Part shown: positions 53,549-62,492 of the stretch, piece after piece | Layout: the number at the start of each line of letters is the position of its first letter | How positions within the stretch are numbered: the stretch's first letter is position 1 | Source: Helicobacter sp. 16-1353 | GTDB taxonomy: Bacteria > Campylobacterota > Campylobacteria > Campylobacterales > Helicobacteraceae | Length of the DNA stretch: 64,000 bases | Direction: 5' to 3' | NCBI RefSeq assembly: GCF_003288815.1 | Contig: NZ_NHYM01000009.1 | Coordinates: forward strand, 1 to 64,000 | Notes under the pieces: generated by a model | Databases searched by the model: none | The model's input: the letters and a program-made list of their open reading frames with translations, nothing else | Told to the model about the DNA's origin: nothing | Program-made: the position numbers and the translations under genes

Positions 53549-54928
53549 TTATTCTTTTTCTATTCTATTAAAATCATCTTCGATTCTAACAATATCATCT
53601 TCGCCGAGATATTCTCCAACTTGGACTTCTATAATAACCAAATCTATTTTCCCGGGATTTTCCAATCTATGCACATTTCCCATTGGGATATATGTGCTTT
53701 CATTTGCCTTTAGGAAAAATTCCTTATTTTCTAGTGTAACAATAGCACTTCCACTTACAACCACCCAATGTTCGCTTCGATGAAAATGTTTTTGCAGACT
53801 TAAACGCTTTTTTGGCTTAACTACAATTTGCTTAATCTTATAATTAGTCGCATCGAGTAATATAGTATAACTCCCCCACGGACGATATGCGGTGCTATGT
53901 ATCTTGCATAATTCACTATTTTTATCTTTTAGAATCTTAACTATTTCTTTGATTTTTTGGCTTTCCCCTGCTTTGCTAACTAGAAGCGAATCTGTAGTAT
54001 CAATAATGACTAAATCATCTACGCCAATTGTGGCTGTTAATTTATTTGATATGATGAAATTATTCTTAGAATCTAAGGCAATAAGCTCTGTGTTTGAGGC
54101 ATTATTATTAGAATCTTTTGGATATTCATTTTTTAGGGCATCAAAACTTCCTACATCATTCCAAGCAAAATCCCCTTTTACTAACTTTAATTTTTTTGAT
54201 TTTTCCATAATGGCATAATCAATGCTTATTTCCTCAATATCGTTAGAATATTCCTTTCTAATTCGTTTAAATGAGTTTTCATTTACCGCAGAATCTAGGG
54301 CTATTTTACAAGATTCTAGTAATTCAGGTTTATATAGTTTAAATTCATTAATTAGCACCTCTGCTTTAAAGCAAAACATTCCGCTATTCCAGTAATAATC
54401 ATTTTCTATATAGTTTTTTGCAGTGGCTTTGTCTGGCTTTTCAAAAAACTCAATACCATTTTTATCTTCTTTTATATAGCCATATCCCGTATTTGCTGAG
54501 GTTGGTTTTATGCCAAATACTACGATATTTCCCTCCATTGCTAATGTTTGTGCTTGCAAAATCGCATTTTTATAAGAATCATTATCTTTGATAATATGGT
54601 CGCTTGGAAGTGCTAGGATAATATCATCTTTTTTGCTACTTAATGCAACGAAAAGTAGTGCTGCTGCGGTATTTTTAGAAACACTCTCTAGGATATATCT
54701 ATATTTTACATTTTCTGCTTGTATTTGTTCTATTTCATCAAGGGCTAAAAAATAGTGTTTATCATTAGTAACTATGCAAAAATCATTGCTAAATTCGATA
54801 TTTCGAATTATCGTTTGTTGGAATAATGAAGAATGATTTACTAATGATACAAATTGTTTCGGCATTAACTCCCTAGATAGAGGCCAAAGCCTAGTGCCAC
54901 TTCCACCACATAAGATTGCTATAACCAT
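53549..54928 (-). CDS. manC: Mannose-1-phosphate guanylyltransferase / mannose-6-phosphate isomerase
   Basis: Bifunctional type II enzyme that makes GDP-mannose, precursor of GDP-fucose and LPS mannose. The nucleotidyltransferase domain starts with GGSGTRLWPLSRELMPKQF and includes FGIKPTSANTGYGYI and FEKPDKATAKNYI. The C-terminal cupin isomerase domain has RPWGSYTILL, VKPKKRLSLQKHFHRSEHWVVVSGSA with the metal His residues. 459 residues. It converges with the CDF gene (24 bases). Confidence 0.92.
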   Translation of the reverse strand: MVIAILCGGSGTRLWPLSRELMPKQFVSLVNHSSLFQQTIIRNIEFSNDFCIVTNDKHYFLALDEIEQIQAENVKYRYILESVSKNTAAALLFVALSSKKDDIILALPSDHIIKDNDSYKNAILQAQTLAMEGNIVVFGIKPTSANTGYGYIKEDKNGIEFFEKPDKATAKNYIENDYYWNSGMFCFKAEVLINEFKLYKPELLESCKIALDSAVNENSFKRIRKEYSNDIEEISIDYAIMEKSKKLKLVKGDFAWNDVGSFDALKNEYPKDSNNNASNTELIALDSKNNFIISNKLTATIGVDDLVIIDTTDSLLVSKAGESQKIKEIVKILKDKNSELCKIHSTAYRPWGSYTILLDATNYKIKQIVVKPKKRLSLQKHFHRSEHWVVVSGSAIVTLENKEFFLKANESTYIPMGNVHRLENPGKIDLVIIEVQVGEYLGEDDIVRIEDDFNRIEKE

Positions 54929-54979
54929 ATTAGAATCCTTATAAATTGTAAAATAGTCGAAATTATATTATTTTAATAA

Positions 54980-55873
54980 TTAATTTAGCTTATTGATAAA
55001 TCGATTTAGTATTGCCATTCGTATAAAAACACCATTTGAAACCTGATTTAACACCTTACATCTAGAATCTCGCAACATCTCATCATCAATATCTATATTT
55101 CTATGAACTGGTCCGGGGTGAAGCACGATAATATCTCTATGCCCTATTAATTCTTTGGTTATGCAGAATCTTGATGCATAATCTTTTAGCGAACTATAGA
55201 TTTGATAATTATGTCGTTCTGTTTGTGTTCTTAGACTCATTATAGCATCGCAATCATCGAGGCAATCTTGTATATTATTAACTTTTTTTAGATTCTCCTC
55301 CTCTTCAAATAAACTTTGAAAATGTGGCGGAGCGACCAAAAATACTTTCATTCCTAATCGCCTAAATAAATCTATCCCGCTTGTTGCAACCCTAGAATTT
55401 ATTATATCTCCTACGATTGCAATCTTTTTGTTTTTTAAATCACCAAAATGTAGCTTCATTGTCATTGCATCAAGAAGTGCTTGTGTGGGGTGAGCGTGAG
55501 CTCCATCGCCGCCATTTATTATAGGGCAGGAGACATATTTCGCCAAGTAATTTCCCGCTCCTGCGTGGCTGTGGCGAATTATTATAGCATCTGGATTCAT
55601 CGCATTGATATTTGATGCAGTATCGGCTATCGTCTCACCTTTTAATGTGGAGCTTTTGGCAATATCTAATCGAACGACTTTTGAGCCTAATCTTTTTGCA
55701 GCAATCTCAAAGCTACTTAAAGTCCGCGTTGAATTTTCAAAGAAAATAGTTATTACAAGCTTATTTTCAAGTGTGTTATGCGGTATCTTATCTTTATAAC
55801 TAATAGCTTCATCTATGATTTTATTGATACTCTCTAAGCTTAAATCTTTGGTGCTTATTAGATGTTGTAGCAT
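54980..55873 (-). CDS. pyrB: Aspartate carbamoyltransferase catalytic subunit
   Basis: Second enzyme of pyrimidine synthesis. I choose ATG 55873 ([14 protein letters not shown]), six bases after AAGAGGA; the ATG two codons upstream abuts that site. The resulting 297 residues contain the carbamoyl-phosphate loop [13 protein letters not shown], the mobile KGETIADT loop, [19 protein letters not shown] and [10 protein letters not shown]. It diverges from the lipoprotein/tlyA run. Confidence 0.93.
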   Translation of the reverse strand: MLQHLISTKDLSLESINKIIDEAISYKDKIPHNTLENKLVITIFFENSTRTLSSFEIAAKRLGSKVVRLDIAKSSTLKGETIADTASNINAMNPDAIIIRHSHAGAGNYLAKYVSCPIINGGDGAHAHPTQALLDAMTMKLHFGDLKNKKIAIVGDIINSRVATSGIDLFRRLGMKVFLVAPPHFQSLFEEEENLKKVNNIQDCLDDCDAIMSLRTQTERHNYQIYSSLKDYASRFCITKELIGHRDIIVLHPGPVHRNIDIDDEMLRDSRCKVLNQVSNGVFIRMAILNRFINKLN

Positions 55874-55938
55874 ATACATTCCTCTTAAACTAAAAGATGG
55901 TAAAATCATATCTAAAATTATTTTTCAAGAGTGTTAAA

Positions 55939-56421
55939 TTGAAAATTATTATATTTATATGTTGTTTTGTATTTTGTGGTTGTGGTTTTTATAATAATAG
56001 CTTTAAGCCAGAGGTTTTAGCCGAAAAAAAGATATTATCAAGCAGAAAAGCAGAGATTGTGCAGAATGGAAAGGTTGTGATGGTGGTAATTGCCACTTAT
56101 CTAAATAATGTAAACCCAGATATTTATAATACTAGAGAATATTTTTTTATAGAGGTTTTTAGCGAATTAGATATTCCACTTATATATTATATGACTTTTA
56201 GTATAACGAATAATGAGCGGTTTTTGTGGATTCGGGAGGTTGATAAAGATGAATTTGATGATGTGCTAAATGTGTCAAATAAATGGAGCAAGGGGTTTTT
56301 AATCGCATTTGATGATATTGATGAATATGATAAAAAAAATATGAAACTCAATCTTGTAGTGGATACTATAGGAGAGATGAATTTTGATTTTACATATGAA
56401 GTTTTTGAAATGCAATTATAG
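55939..56421 (+). CDS. Putative lipoprotein of unknown function
   Basis: Reading from TTG 55939 gives a 160-residue protein with a classic lipoprotein signal, MKIIIFICCFVFCGCGF, whose lipobox cysteine is in FCGC. AAGAG lies nine bases upstream. An ATG at 55897 is in frame but adds a charged 14-residue extension before the signal. The mature part is beta-rich (REYFFIEVFSELDIPLIYYMTFSITN). Placed between pyrB (divergent) and tlyA, as in H. pylori from memory. Function unknown. Confidence 0.7.
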   Translation: MKIIIFICCFVFCGCGFYNNSFKPEVLAEKKILSSRKAEIVQNGKVVMVVIATYLNNVNPDIYNTREYFFIEVFSELDIPLIYYMTFSITNNERFLWIREVDKDEFDDVLNVSNKWSKGFLIAFDDIDEYDKKNMKLNLVVDTIGEMNFDFTYEVFEMQL

Positions 56422-56441
56422 ATTGAGAATCCTAAATTTTG

Positions 56442-57152
56442 ATGCGATTAGATATTTTTTTAACACAAAATAAATTACTTCCAAGTCGTAATAAAGCATT
56501 AGAATTAATAAAAAATGGTTTTATAAAAGTAGATAATAAAATCATAACTAAAGCAGGTTTTTTGGTCTCACAAGATAATAAAATCGAGATTCTAAAAAAA
56601 GAGATTTTTGTGAGTAGAGCAGGGGAAAAGCTGGATTCTTATATAAAAAAACATAATTTATATTTTAGTAATATGAATGTTTTGGATATTGGAAGTTCTA
56701 AGGGGGGATTTACTCAAGTTCTACTAAAATACGATGCTAAAAGTATAACTTGCGTTGATGTAGGAAAGAATCAACTTGATAGTTCATTAAGAAATAATCC
56801 AAAAATTAGGATTTTTGAATCCTGTGATATTCGTGATTTTCAAAGTGATATAATATTTGATTTTGTTGTTTGCGATGTGAGCTTTATATCAATTAAGCAT
56901 ATTTTAGATTCTATTAGTAGATTATCGAATGGAGAATCTTTATTATTATTTAAGCCACAATTTGAGGTTGGTAAAATTGCTAAGCGAAATAAAAAAGGCG
57001 TAGTTCTACAAAAAGATATAATAGATAATGCATTAAATGAGATTCTAGAATCTATCAAACAGAATGGATTTTTAATTCTAAATGTTGAATACTCTACATT
57101 AAAGGGAAAAGAGGGAAATGAGGAAATTTTCATCTATATTAAAAAACGATGA
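56442..57152 (+). CDS. tlyA: TlyA-family rRNA (cytidine-2'-O)-methyltransferase
   Basis: The 236-residue protein has an N-terminal S4 RNA-binding domain (MRLDIFLTQNKLLPSRNKALELIKNGFIKVDNK) and an FtsJ-like methyltransferase domain with VLDIGSSKGGFTQVLL and CDVSFISIKHIL. The family 2'-O-methylates 16S/23S rRNA, sets capreomycin susceptibility and was once called haemolysin. I use the ATG at 56442; an in-frame TTG precedes it. The 3' end overlaps ribF by 35 bases. Confidence 0.9.
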   Translation: MRLDIFLTQNKLLPSRNKALELIKNGFIKVDNKIITKAGFLVSQDNKIEILKKEIFVSRAGEKLDSYIKKHNLYFSNMNVLDIGSSKGGFTQVLLKYDAKSITCVDVGKNQLDSSLRNNPKIRIFESCDIRDFQSDIIFDFVVCDVSFISIKHILDSISRLSNGESLLLFKPQFEVGKIAKRNKKGVVLQKDIIDNALNEILESIKQNGFLILNVEYSTLKGKEGNEEIFIYIKKR

Positions 57153-57987
57153 AGTTATGTCAATTGCTATTGGAAAATTCGATAGTATGCATTTAGCACA
57201 TAAGGCAGTTTTAAAATATTTGGATAAAAATGATATTGTCTTATTGATTAAAACCCCGCAGCATCTTAGAGGGTCGATTCTACCTTATAGAAAGCGAGAA
57301 AATTATACAAAAAGAAAGATATATTTTATTGATTTTGAAAAGATTAAAAATCTAAGTGGTAAGAAGTTTTTAAAATATATCCAAACAAAACTACCAAATC
57401 TTAGAACCATTATCGTTGGCGATGATTTTAGATTTGGTAAAAATCGCAAATATAGTGCAAAAAACATTCCAGAGATTTCTAATCTAAATGTGATAATTAT
57501 CCCAGAAATTAAGATTGATGGGATTGCGGTGCATTCCTCTTATATTAGGAAATTTATCCTAAATGGTGAGATAAATCTAGCAAATAAACTTTTAGGGAGA
57601 TTCTACTCAATAGAGGGCAATGTTATAAGCGGACAAGGAATAGGCAAAGAGCGATTATTCCCAACATTTAATATAAATGCAGGTGAATATATCTTACCAA
57701 AAGATGGCGTTTATGCCTCATATACAAAAATAGGCAAAGATGTTTTTAAATCTACAACATTTATAGGAAATAGATTAAGCACAAATATGAGTTTTGCTAT
57801 CGAAACGCATATTATTGATAGGGTTATAAATGATAATCCTAAAAAAATAGAGATATTTTTCGTAAAACGAATAAGGGATAATAAAAAATTCCAGAATCTA
57901 GATTCTCTAAAACATCAAATTATGGTTGATATTGAATGTGCAAAAGAGATATTAGATAGTTCATTTAGCAATATAGAGCAATTATGA
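57118..57987 (+). CDS. ribF: Riboflavin kinase / FAD synthetase
   Basis: Makes FMN and FAD. The 289 residues show the adenylyltransferase half (MSIAIGKFDSMHLAHKAVLKY, IIVGDDFRFGKNRK, SSYIRKFI) and the kinase half (GRFYSIEGNVISGQGIGKERLFPTFNI). The HxGH-like motif reads HLAHK. A 35-base overlap with tlyA and four-base overlap with cmoA indicate one transcript. Confidence 0.92.
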   Translation: MRKFSSILKNDEVMSIAIGKFDSMHLAHKAVLKYLDKNDIVLLIKTPQHLRGSILPYRKRENYTKRKIYFIDFEKIKNLSGKKFLKYIQTKLPNLRTIIVGDDFRFGKNRKYSAKNIPEISNLNVIIIPEIKIDGIAVHSSYIRKFILNGEINLANKLLGRFYSIEGNVISGQGIGKERLFPTFNINAGEYILPKDGVYASYTKIGKDVFKSTTFIGNRLSTNMSFAIETHIIDRVINDNPKKIEIFFVKRIRDNKKFQNLDSLKHQIMVDIECAKEILDSSFSNIEQL

Positions 57988-58697
57988 AAAAAGATATAAA
58001 AATAGACACTATTTTTCAAAAAGAAATAAATAAAAAATTTACTTTTGATGATGAGGTTGCTAGTGTTTTTGATGATATGGCGATACGCTCCATACCTTAT
58101 TATAAAGATAATATAGATTTAATTGTAAAGATTCTAAGCAAGAGAAATTATAAAAGTATTTGTGATATGGGCTGCTCTACTGGGAATCTTTTATTATCAT
58201 TAGCACGAAAATTTAAAAATATTCATCTAGTTGGAATAGACAATTCACCCTCTATGCTTCAAGTTGCACGCTCAAAAGCCAGTGCCTATGGATTAAATGT
58301 AACATTTATACAAGCCGATATTTTGGATTATGAATTTGATTTTGATGCTATTATCTCAAATTATACCTTACAATTTGTTCGTCCCATAAATAGGGAATCT
58401 TTATTATCTAAAATCCAACAATCCTTGCCAAAAAATGGAATCTTAATCCTAAGTGAAAAGCTAATCTCTCAAAACAAACAACTTGATAAGGAATTAATAG
58501 ATATTTATCATAGCTTTAAGCAAGAGCATGGATATAGCAATACTGAAATATCCAAAAAACGCGAGGCATTAGAAAATATTCTAGTGCCTTATACCCAAGA
58601 TGAAAATGTGGATTTATTAAAAAAAGCTGGATTTAAGAGTGTTGAAGTGGTATTTCGTTTTGCAAATTTTGCGACCTTTATCGCAATGAAAGATTAA
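57984..58697 (+). CDS. cmoA: Carboxy-S-adenosyl-L-methionine synthase
   Basis: Converts SAM and prephenate to carboxy-SAM for 5-oxyacetyl-uridine at tRNA wobble position 34. The 237 residues have FDDEVASVFDDMAIRSIPYY, motif I CDMGCSTGNLLLSLA, GIDNSPSMLQVAR and SNYTLQFV, all typical of CmoA. The partner cmoB is not in the window. Starts within the ribF end (ATGA overlap). Confidence 0.9.
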   Translation: MKKDIKIDTIFQKEINKKFTFDDEVASVFDDMAIRSIPYYKDNIDLIVKILSKRNYKSICDMGCSTGNLLLSLARKFKNIHLVGIDNSPSMLQVARSKASAYGLNVTFIQADILDYEFDFDAIISNYTLQFVRPINRESLLSKIQQSLPKNGILILSEKLISQNKQLDKELIDIYHSFKQEHGYSNTEISKKREALENILVPYTQDENVDLLKKAGFKSVEVVFRFANFATFIAMKD

Positions 58698-58711
58698 TAA
58701 AGGCTTATAAA

Positions 58712-59848
58712 ATGCAAGATTCTAGAATGATAGATTTTTTAGTAAAACTAATACAGAAAGAAAGTGTAACGCCAAATGAATGCGGTATTTATGATTTAAT
58801 AAAAGATGAGTTGAGTGATTTTAATATCATTAATTGCGATAAAGGCGGGGTTAAGAATCTTTTTTTATATAAAGATTTTAGTAAGGATTCTAGTGTTGCA
58901 AAAAGCTCTAAGATTCACCTTTGCTTTGCTGGACATATTGATGTTGTCCCAAGTGGTTCTGGCTGGAAATATCCGCCATTTGGTGGTGTAATTGAAAATG
59001 ATATTCTTTATGGTCGCGGTGTGGTAGATATGAAAGGTGGAATTGCAAGTTTTATCTATGCAATAAAAAAGATTAAAAATTTTAATGGAATCCTATCTAT
59101 TCTTTTAACAAGTGATGAGGAAGGCGATGGAATCTATGGAACAAAAATAATGTTAGAACACCTAAAATCAATAGATTTATTGCCAGATTTTGCAATTGTA
59201 GCAGAGCCTACTTCTATGGATATTTTGGGAGATACGATTAAAATCGGTAGGCGGGGTTCTATTAATGGAATCTTAAAAATCAAAGGTATTCAAGGGCATG
59301 TTGCTTATCCGCAAAAATGTATAAATCCCATTGATTTAATTGCCCCAATATTACCAAAACTCTCAAATATTACTTTTGATAATGGAGATGAAAATTTTGC
59401 TGAAAGTAGGCTTATTATAACGGATATTCGCTCTGGAATGGAAACTGTAAATGTAACTCCTAGTGAGCTAAAAATAATGTTTAATGTTAGAAATAATCCA
59501 CATACAAATCAAGATTCTATTAAGCAATATATTGCTTCTATATTTGGGGAGATTCCGTATTCTTTAGTATTAAAACAAAGCTCATATCCATTTATCACAC
59601 ATTCAAATGTTTTAGTGGAATCTTTAAGTAAAGCAATAAAAGATACTATAGGTATTAATTCTATTGCTGATACTAGCGGTGGGACGAGCGATGCTAGATA
59701 TTTTAGTGATTTTGGTGTTAATGTTGTAGAACTTGGATTAATAAATAAAACAATCCACGCAGTAGATGAATGCAGTAAAATAGATGATATTATCAATCTT
59801 AGCTCTATTTTTTATTATTTTATTAATGATATGAATAAAGGATTTTAG
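58712..59848 (+). CDS. dapE: Succinyl-diaminopimelate desuccinylase
   Basis: M20-family zinc enzyme of lysine and meso-DAP synthesis. The 378 residues contain the metal His/Asp in FAGHIDVVPSG, LYGRGVVDMKGGIASF, the catalytic Glu in TSDEEGDGIYGT and the terminal ADTSGGTSDARYF. The dimerisation domain begins near residue 180. TAAAGG precedes the ATG; truB follows after three bases. Confidence 0.94.
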   Translation: MQDSRMIDFLVKLIQKESVTPNECGIYDLIKDELSDFNIINCDKGGVKNLFLYKDFSKDSSVAKSSKIHLCFAGHIDVVPSGSGWKYPPFGGVIENDILYGRGVVDMKGGIASFIYAIKKIKNFNGILSILLTSDEEGDGIYGTKIMLEHLKSIDLLPDFAIVAEPTSMDILGDTIKIGRRGSINGILKIKGIQGHVAYPQKCINPIDLIAPILPKLSNITFDNGDENFAESRLIITDIRSGMETVNVTPSELKIMFNVRNNPHTNQDSIKQYIASIFGEIPYSLVLKQSSYPFITHSNVLVESLSKAIKDTIGINSIADTSGGTSDARYFSDFGVNVVELGLINKTIHAVDECSKIDDIINLSSIFYYFINDMNKGF

Positions 59849-59851
59849 TTT

Positions 59852-60691
59852 TTGCTTGATATTGTAAATAAAAATATGATTTTTGTCGCATATAAGCCAC
59901 CATTTGTAAGTTCAAATTTTTATTTACAATCCTTAAAACATAGATATAAAATCAAAAAAATAGGTTATAGCGGGACGCTAGACCCTTTTGCAAGTGGGGT
60001 TTTGGTAATTGCAACAGGTAGCTATACAAAACTACTAAATCATATAAATCTATCACCAAAGGTTTATATCGCTACAGTTTGGTTAGGAGCAGAATCTAGC
60101 AGTTTAGATATGGAAAATATTTCCAAAGTAAACATAGTAAGTGAGTTTAGTATAAGTCAAATTAATAAAGTGCTTCATTCCCTCAAAGGCAAAATAACCT
60201 ATACACCACCTATATTTAGTGCAAAAAAAATCAATGGCATTAGAGCATATAAACTCGCTAGAGATAATCAACCCATAGAGCTTAGTAGTATCACAACGGA
60301 GGTTTTTGATATTAATCTTTTGCATTATTCACATCCATTTTTAAGCTTTAAAATAATCGTGCAAAAAGGCACATATATACGGTCTATAGGATATTTAATA
60401 GCAAATAAGCTTGGAGTTAGTGGCACATTGTCTAATCTCATTAGGATTAAAGAAGGTAATTTTTGCTTTGAAAATTATAAGATTCTACCTCCATTAGACA
60501 TATTAACATATGAAAAAATTAATCTAAAAGAATATGAAGAAGACTTTAAATATGGTAGAAAGATTATTTTAAAAAATGATAAGATTTCTAAAAATAAAAG
60601 ATATATAGCTATTTTTGATAATTTTTTTTCTATAATTGAATTTAATGATATAGGAGAAATAAGATATATATTAAATAATTTAGAGTTTTAG
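59852..60691 (+). CDS. truB: tRNA pseudouridine-55 synthase
   Basis: Makes pseudouridine 55 in the T loop. The 279 residues show the start region MIFVAYKPPFVSSNFYLQSLK, the catalytic Asp in GYSGTLDPFASGVLVIATG, YTPPIFSAKKINGIRAYKLAR and KGTYIRSIGYLI. The proposed TTG start has AAGGA nine bases upstream; ATG 59876 is an alternative but lacks a ribosome site. Confidence 0.92.
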   Translation: MLDIVNKNMIFVAYKPPFVSSNFYLQSLKHRYKIKKIGYSGTLDPFASGVLVIATGSYTKLLNHINLSPKVYIATVWLGAESSSLDMENISKVNIVSEFSISQINKVLHSLKGKITYTPPIFSAKKINGIRAYKLARDNQPIELSSITTEVFDINLLHYSHPFLSFKIIVQKGTYIRSIGYLIANKLGVSGTLSNLIRIKEGNFCFENYKILPPLDILTYEKINLKEYEEDFKYGRKIILKNDKISKNKRYIAIFDNFFSIIEFNDIGEIRYILNNLEF

Positions 60692-60699
60692 GGAGTAAA

Positions 60700-60936
60700 A
60701 TGCTAGTTTTATCAAGAAAAGTAAATGAAGAGATTATAATCGGCGATGATATAAATATAAAGATTGTATCAGTGCAAAATGGTATTGTTAAGCTTGGATT
60801 TGATGCTCCACAGGATAAAATAATACTTCGTGGCGAATTGAAAAGGGCAATTATAGGGGAGAATCTTAAGGCATTAAATAATATAGAAAATACTGAACTT
60901 ACAAGTTTTAGTAGAATCCTACAAACAAAAAAATGA
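60700..60936 (+). CDS. csrA: Carbon storage regulator CsrA
   Basis: RNA-binding global regulator, in Helicobacter linked to motility, stress and virulence gene control. The 78 residues open with the conserved MLVLSRKVNEEIIIGDDINIKIV and keep the RNA-binding segment LGFDAPQDKIILRGEL. The tail (NNIENTELTSFSRILQTKK) is longer than in E. coli. GGGAG precedes the ATG; overlap of four bases with ispE. Confidence 0.95.
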   Translation: MLVLSRKVNEEIIIGDDINIKIVSVQNGIVKLGFDAPQDKIILRGELKRAIIGENLKALNNIENTELTSFSRILQTKK

Positions 60937-61715
60937 CTAATTATTATATTTCATATCCTAAAATCAATATTTGTTTTAAGATACTAGGTTTTTTAGATAA
61001 TGGATATTGCGATATATACTCGCGTTATATGAAGGTTACAAATACTTTTTTTGATAGCATTGTAATAAAAGATTCTACTAGTTTTAAGATATATGGCAAT
61101 TGTCAATGTAGTTTAGAATCTAATACTATATTTAAGGCTAAGGAAATATTAAAAAAATGGCTTTTGGATAATGATAATAAAAAAGCTATGTTTTTAGAGA
61201 ATTTTATTATTGATATTGATAAAAAAATACCTATATTTGCTGGGCTTGGAGGTGGAAGCTCGAATGCCGGGACATATCTTTTGGCTATGAATGAAATATT
61301 GGAATTAGATTTGCCTATTTATATTTTAGGAAGAATTGCTTCAAATGTGGGTGCTGATGTGAGCTTTTTTGTATATGATGTAAATAGTGCAAATGTTAGC
61401 GGAATAGGTGATAAAATAGTGGAATTTAAAGAAAGCATTATAGATGTAGAGATTGTTACGCCAAATATCTTATGTGAGACAAAAGCCGTATTTGATGAAT
61501 TTAGGGCGAATTTTAAAGCAAATATTATAGATTCTAATATATTAAATATGGAATCTAAAGATATATTGAAAACATATAATATTTTTGAGTTAAATGACCT
61601 TTTCGCCCCAGCATTAAATCTATATCCGGAGCTAAAGGAATTTATTAAAGATGGATATTATTTTAGTGGTAGCGGAAGTAGCTTTTTCAAGCTAAAAAAC
61701 AATATTCAAAGATAA
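60933..61715 (+). CDS. ispE: 4-diphosphocytidyl-2-C-methyl-D-erythritol kinase
   Basis: GHMP-family kinase of the MEP pathway. The 260 residues carry PKINICFKILG at the start, the ATP loop PIFAGLGGGSSNAGTYL, VGADVSFFV and the C-terminal YFSGSGSSFFKL. Its start overlaps the csrA stop (ATGA) and smpB follows after three bases, so csrA-ispE-smpB are coupled. Confidence 0.93.
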   Translation: MTNYYISYPKINICFKILGFLDNGYCDIYSRYMKVTNTFFDSIVIKDSTSFKIYGNCQCSLESNTIFKAKEILKKWLLDNDNKKAMFLENFIIDIDKKIPIFAGLGGGSSNAGTYLLAMNEILELDLPIYILGRIASNVGADVSFFVYDVNSANVSGIGDKIVEFKESIIDVEIVTPNILCETKAVFDEFRANFKANIIDSNILNMESKDILKTYNIFELNDLFAPALNLYPELKEFIKDGYYFSGSGSSFFKLKNNIQR

Positions 61716-61718
61716 GAA

Positions 61719-62183
61719 ATGATGAAACAAATTATTGCTACAAATAGAAAAGCTATTTTTGATTATTTTATAATAACTACTCTTGAGGCAGGTATCGTTC
61801 TATGTGGAGCTGAAGTCAAGGCTGCTCGTGCTAGAAAAGTCAATATAAAAGATAGTTTTATCCGCATAATGAAAAATGAAATATTTTTATTCAACGCACA
61901 TATTGGGCATCTAAATACAACAAATGCATATTTCAAGCCCGATGAGAAAGCCCCAAGAAAGCTTTTATTGCATAGAAAAGAGATTGATAAATTATTTGGA
62001 ATGGTTACTCAAAAGGGCTATACGATAGTTCCGCTTAATCTATATTTTAATTCTAGGAATATACTAAAAGCAGAAATTGCTGTAGTTCAGGGCAAAAAGC
62101 TATATGACAAAAGGGAAAGTCTAAAGAAAAAGACAATAGAGCGAGAAATACAAAGTGAATTGAAAAATAGAAATATAAGATGA
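61719..62183 (+). CDS. smpB: tmRNA-binding protein SmpB
   Basis: Partner of tmRNA in rescuing stalled ribosomes. The 154 residues have ATNRKAIFDYFIITTLEAGIVLCGAEVKAARARKVNIKDSFIRI, AHIGHL and the C-terminal GKKLYDKRESLKKKTIERE. Two tandem ATG codons could start it. The ssrA gene was not seen in this window. Confidence 0.95.
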   Translation: MMKQIIATNRKAIFDYFIITTLEAGIVLCGAEVKAARARKVNIKDSFIRIMKNEIFLFNAHIGHLNTTNAYFKPDEKAPRKLLLHRKEIDKLFGMVTQKGYTIVPLNLYFNSRNILKAEIAVVQGKKLYDKRESLKKKTIEREIQSELKNRNIR

Positions 62184-62210
62184 TTATAAAAGTTATTTTA
62201 AAGTGGATTG

Positions 62211-62234
62211 TATAAGGATTCTAGAATCCTTATA
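62211..62234. terminator. Perfect 24-base palindrome between convergent smpB and DUF2018 genes
   Basis: The halves TATAAGGATTCT and AGAATCCTTATA are exact reverse complements with no spacer and a central CTAG. As the only structure in a 57-base convergent gap it is probably a bidirectional terminator. It contains GATTC and GAATC, as does the accB-accC palindrome. Confidence 0.65.
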
Positions 62235-62240
62235 AAACTA

Positions 62241-62492
62241 TTATTCTTGGCTTAGGATATTTGACATTAGGCGGATTGCCAAATCTTGTTTTGCTACTTC
62301 TATATGGTCTTTATAGTTTATTTTTATATCACTTATTTCATCGCTAAGACCTTTTTCGGCTATTAATTCTAATATAGCGTATTCGCTAAATAATGCTTCT
62401 ATTGAATTTTTAATTGCCTGTGGAGAGCCATTTTGTAGAATCTTTACTAAATGCTCTATTGGCTCACCATCAAATATATCATCTCTATACAT
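62241..62492 (-). CDS. DUF2018-family protein (HP0242-like)
   Basis: The 83-residue helical protein (MYRDDIFDGEPIEHLVKILQ ... VAKQDLAIRLMSNILSQE) resembles, from memory, H. pylori HP0242, a small dimer with an unusual entangled fold. Both share the D/E-IF-G-P start and the terminal 'RLMSNILS' pattern. In H. pylori that gene neighbours napA; here hisD lies between them. Function unknown. Its start overlaps the hisD stop by eight bases. Confidence 0.75.
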   Translation of the reverse strand: MYRDDIFDGEPIEHLVKILQNGSPQAIKNSIEALFSEYAILELIAEKGLSDEISDIKINYKDHIEVAKQDLAIRLMSNILSQE

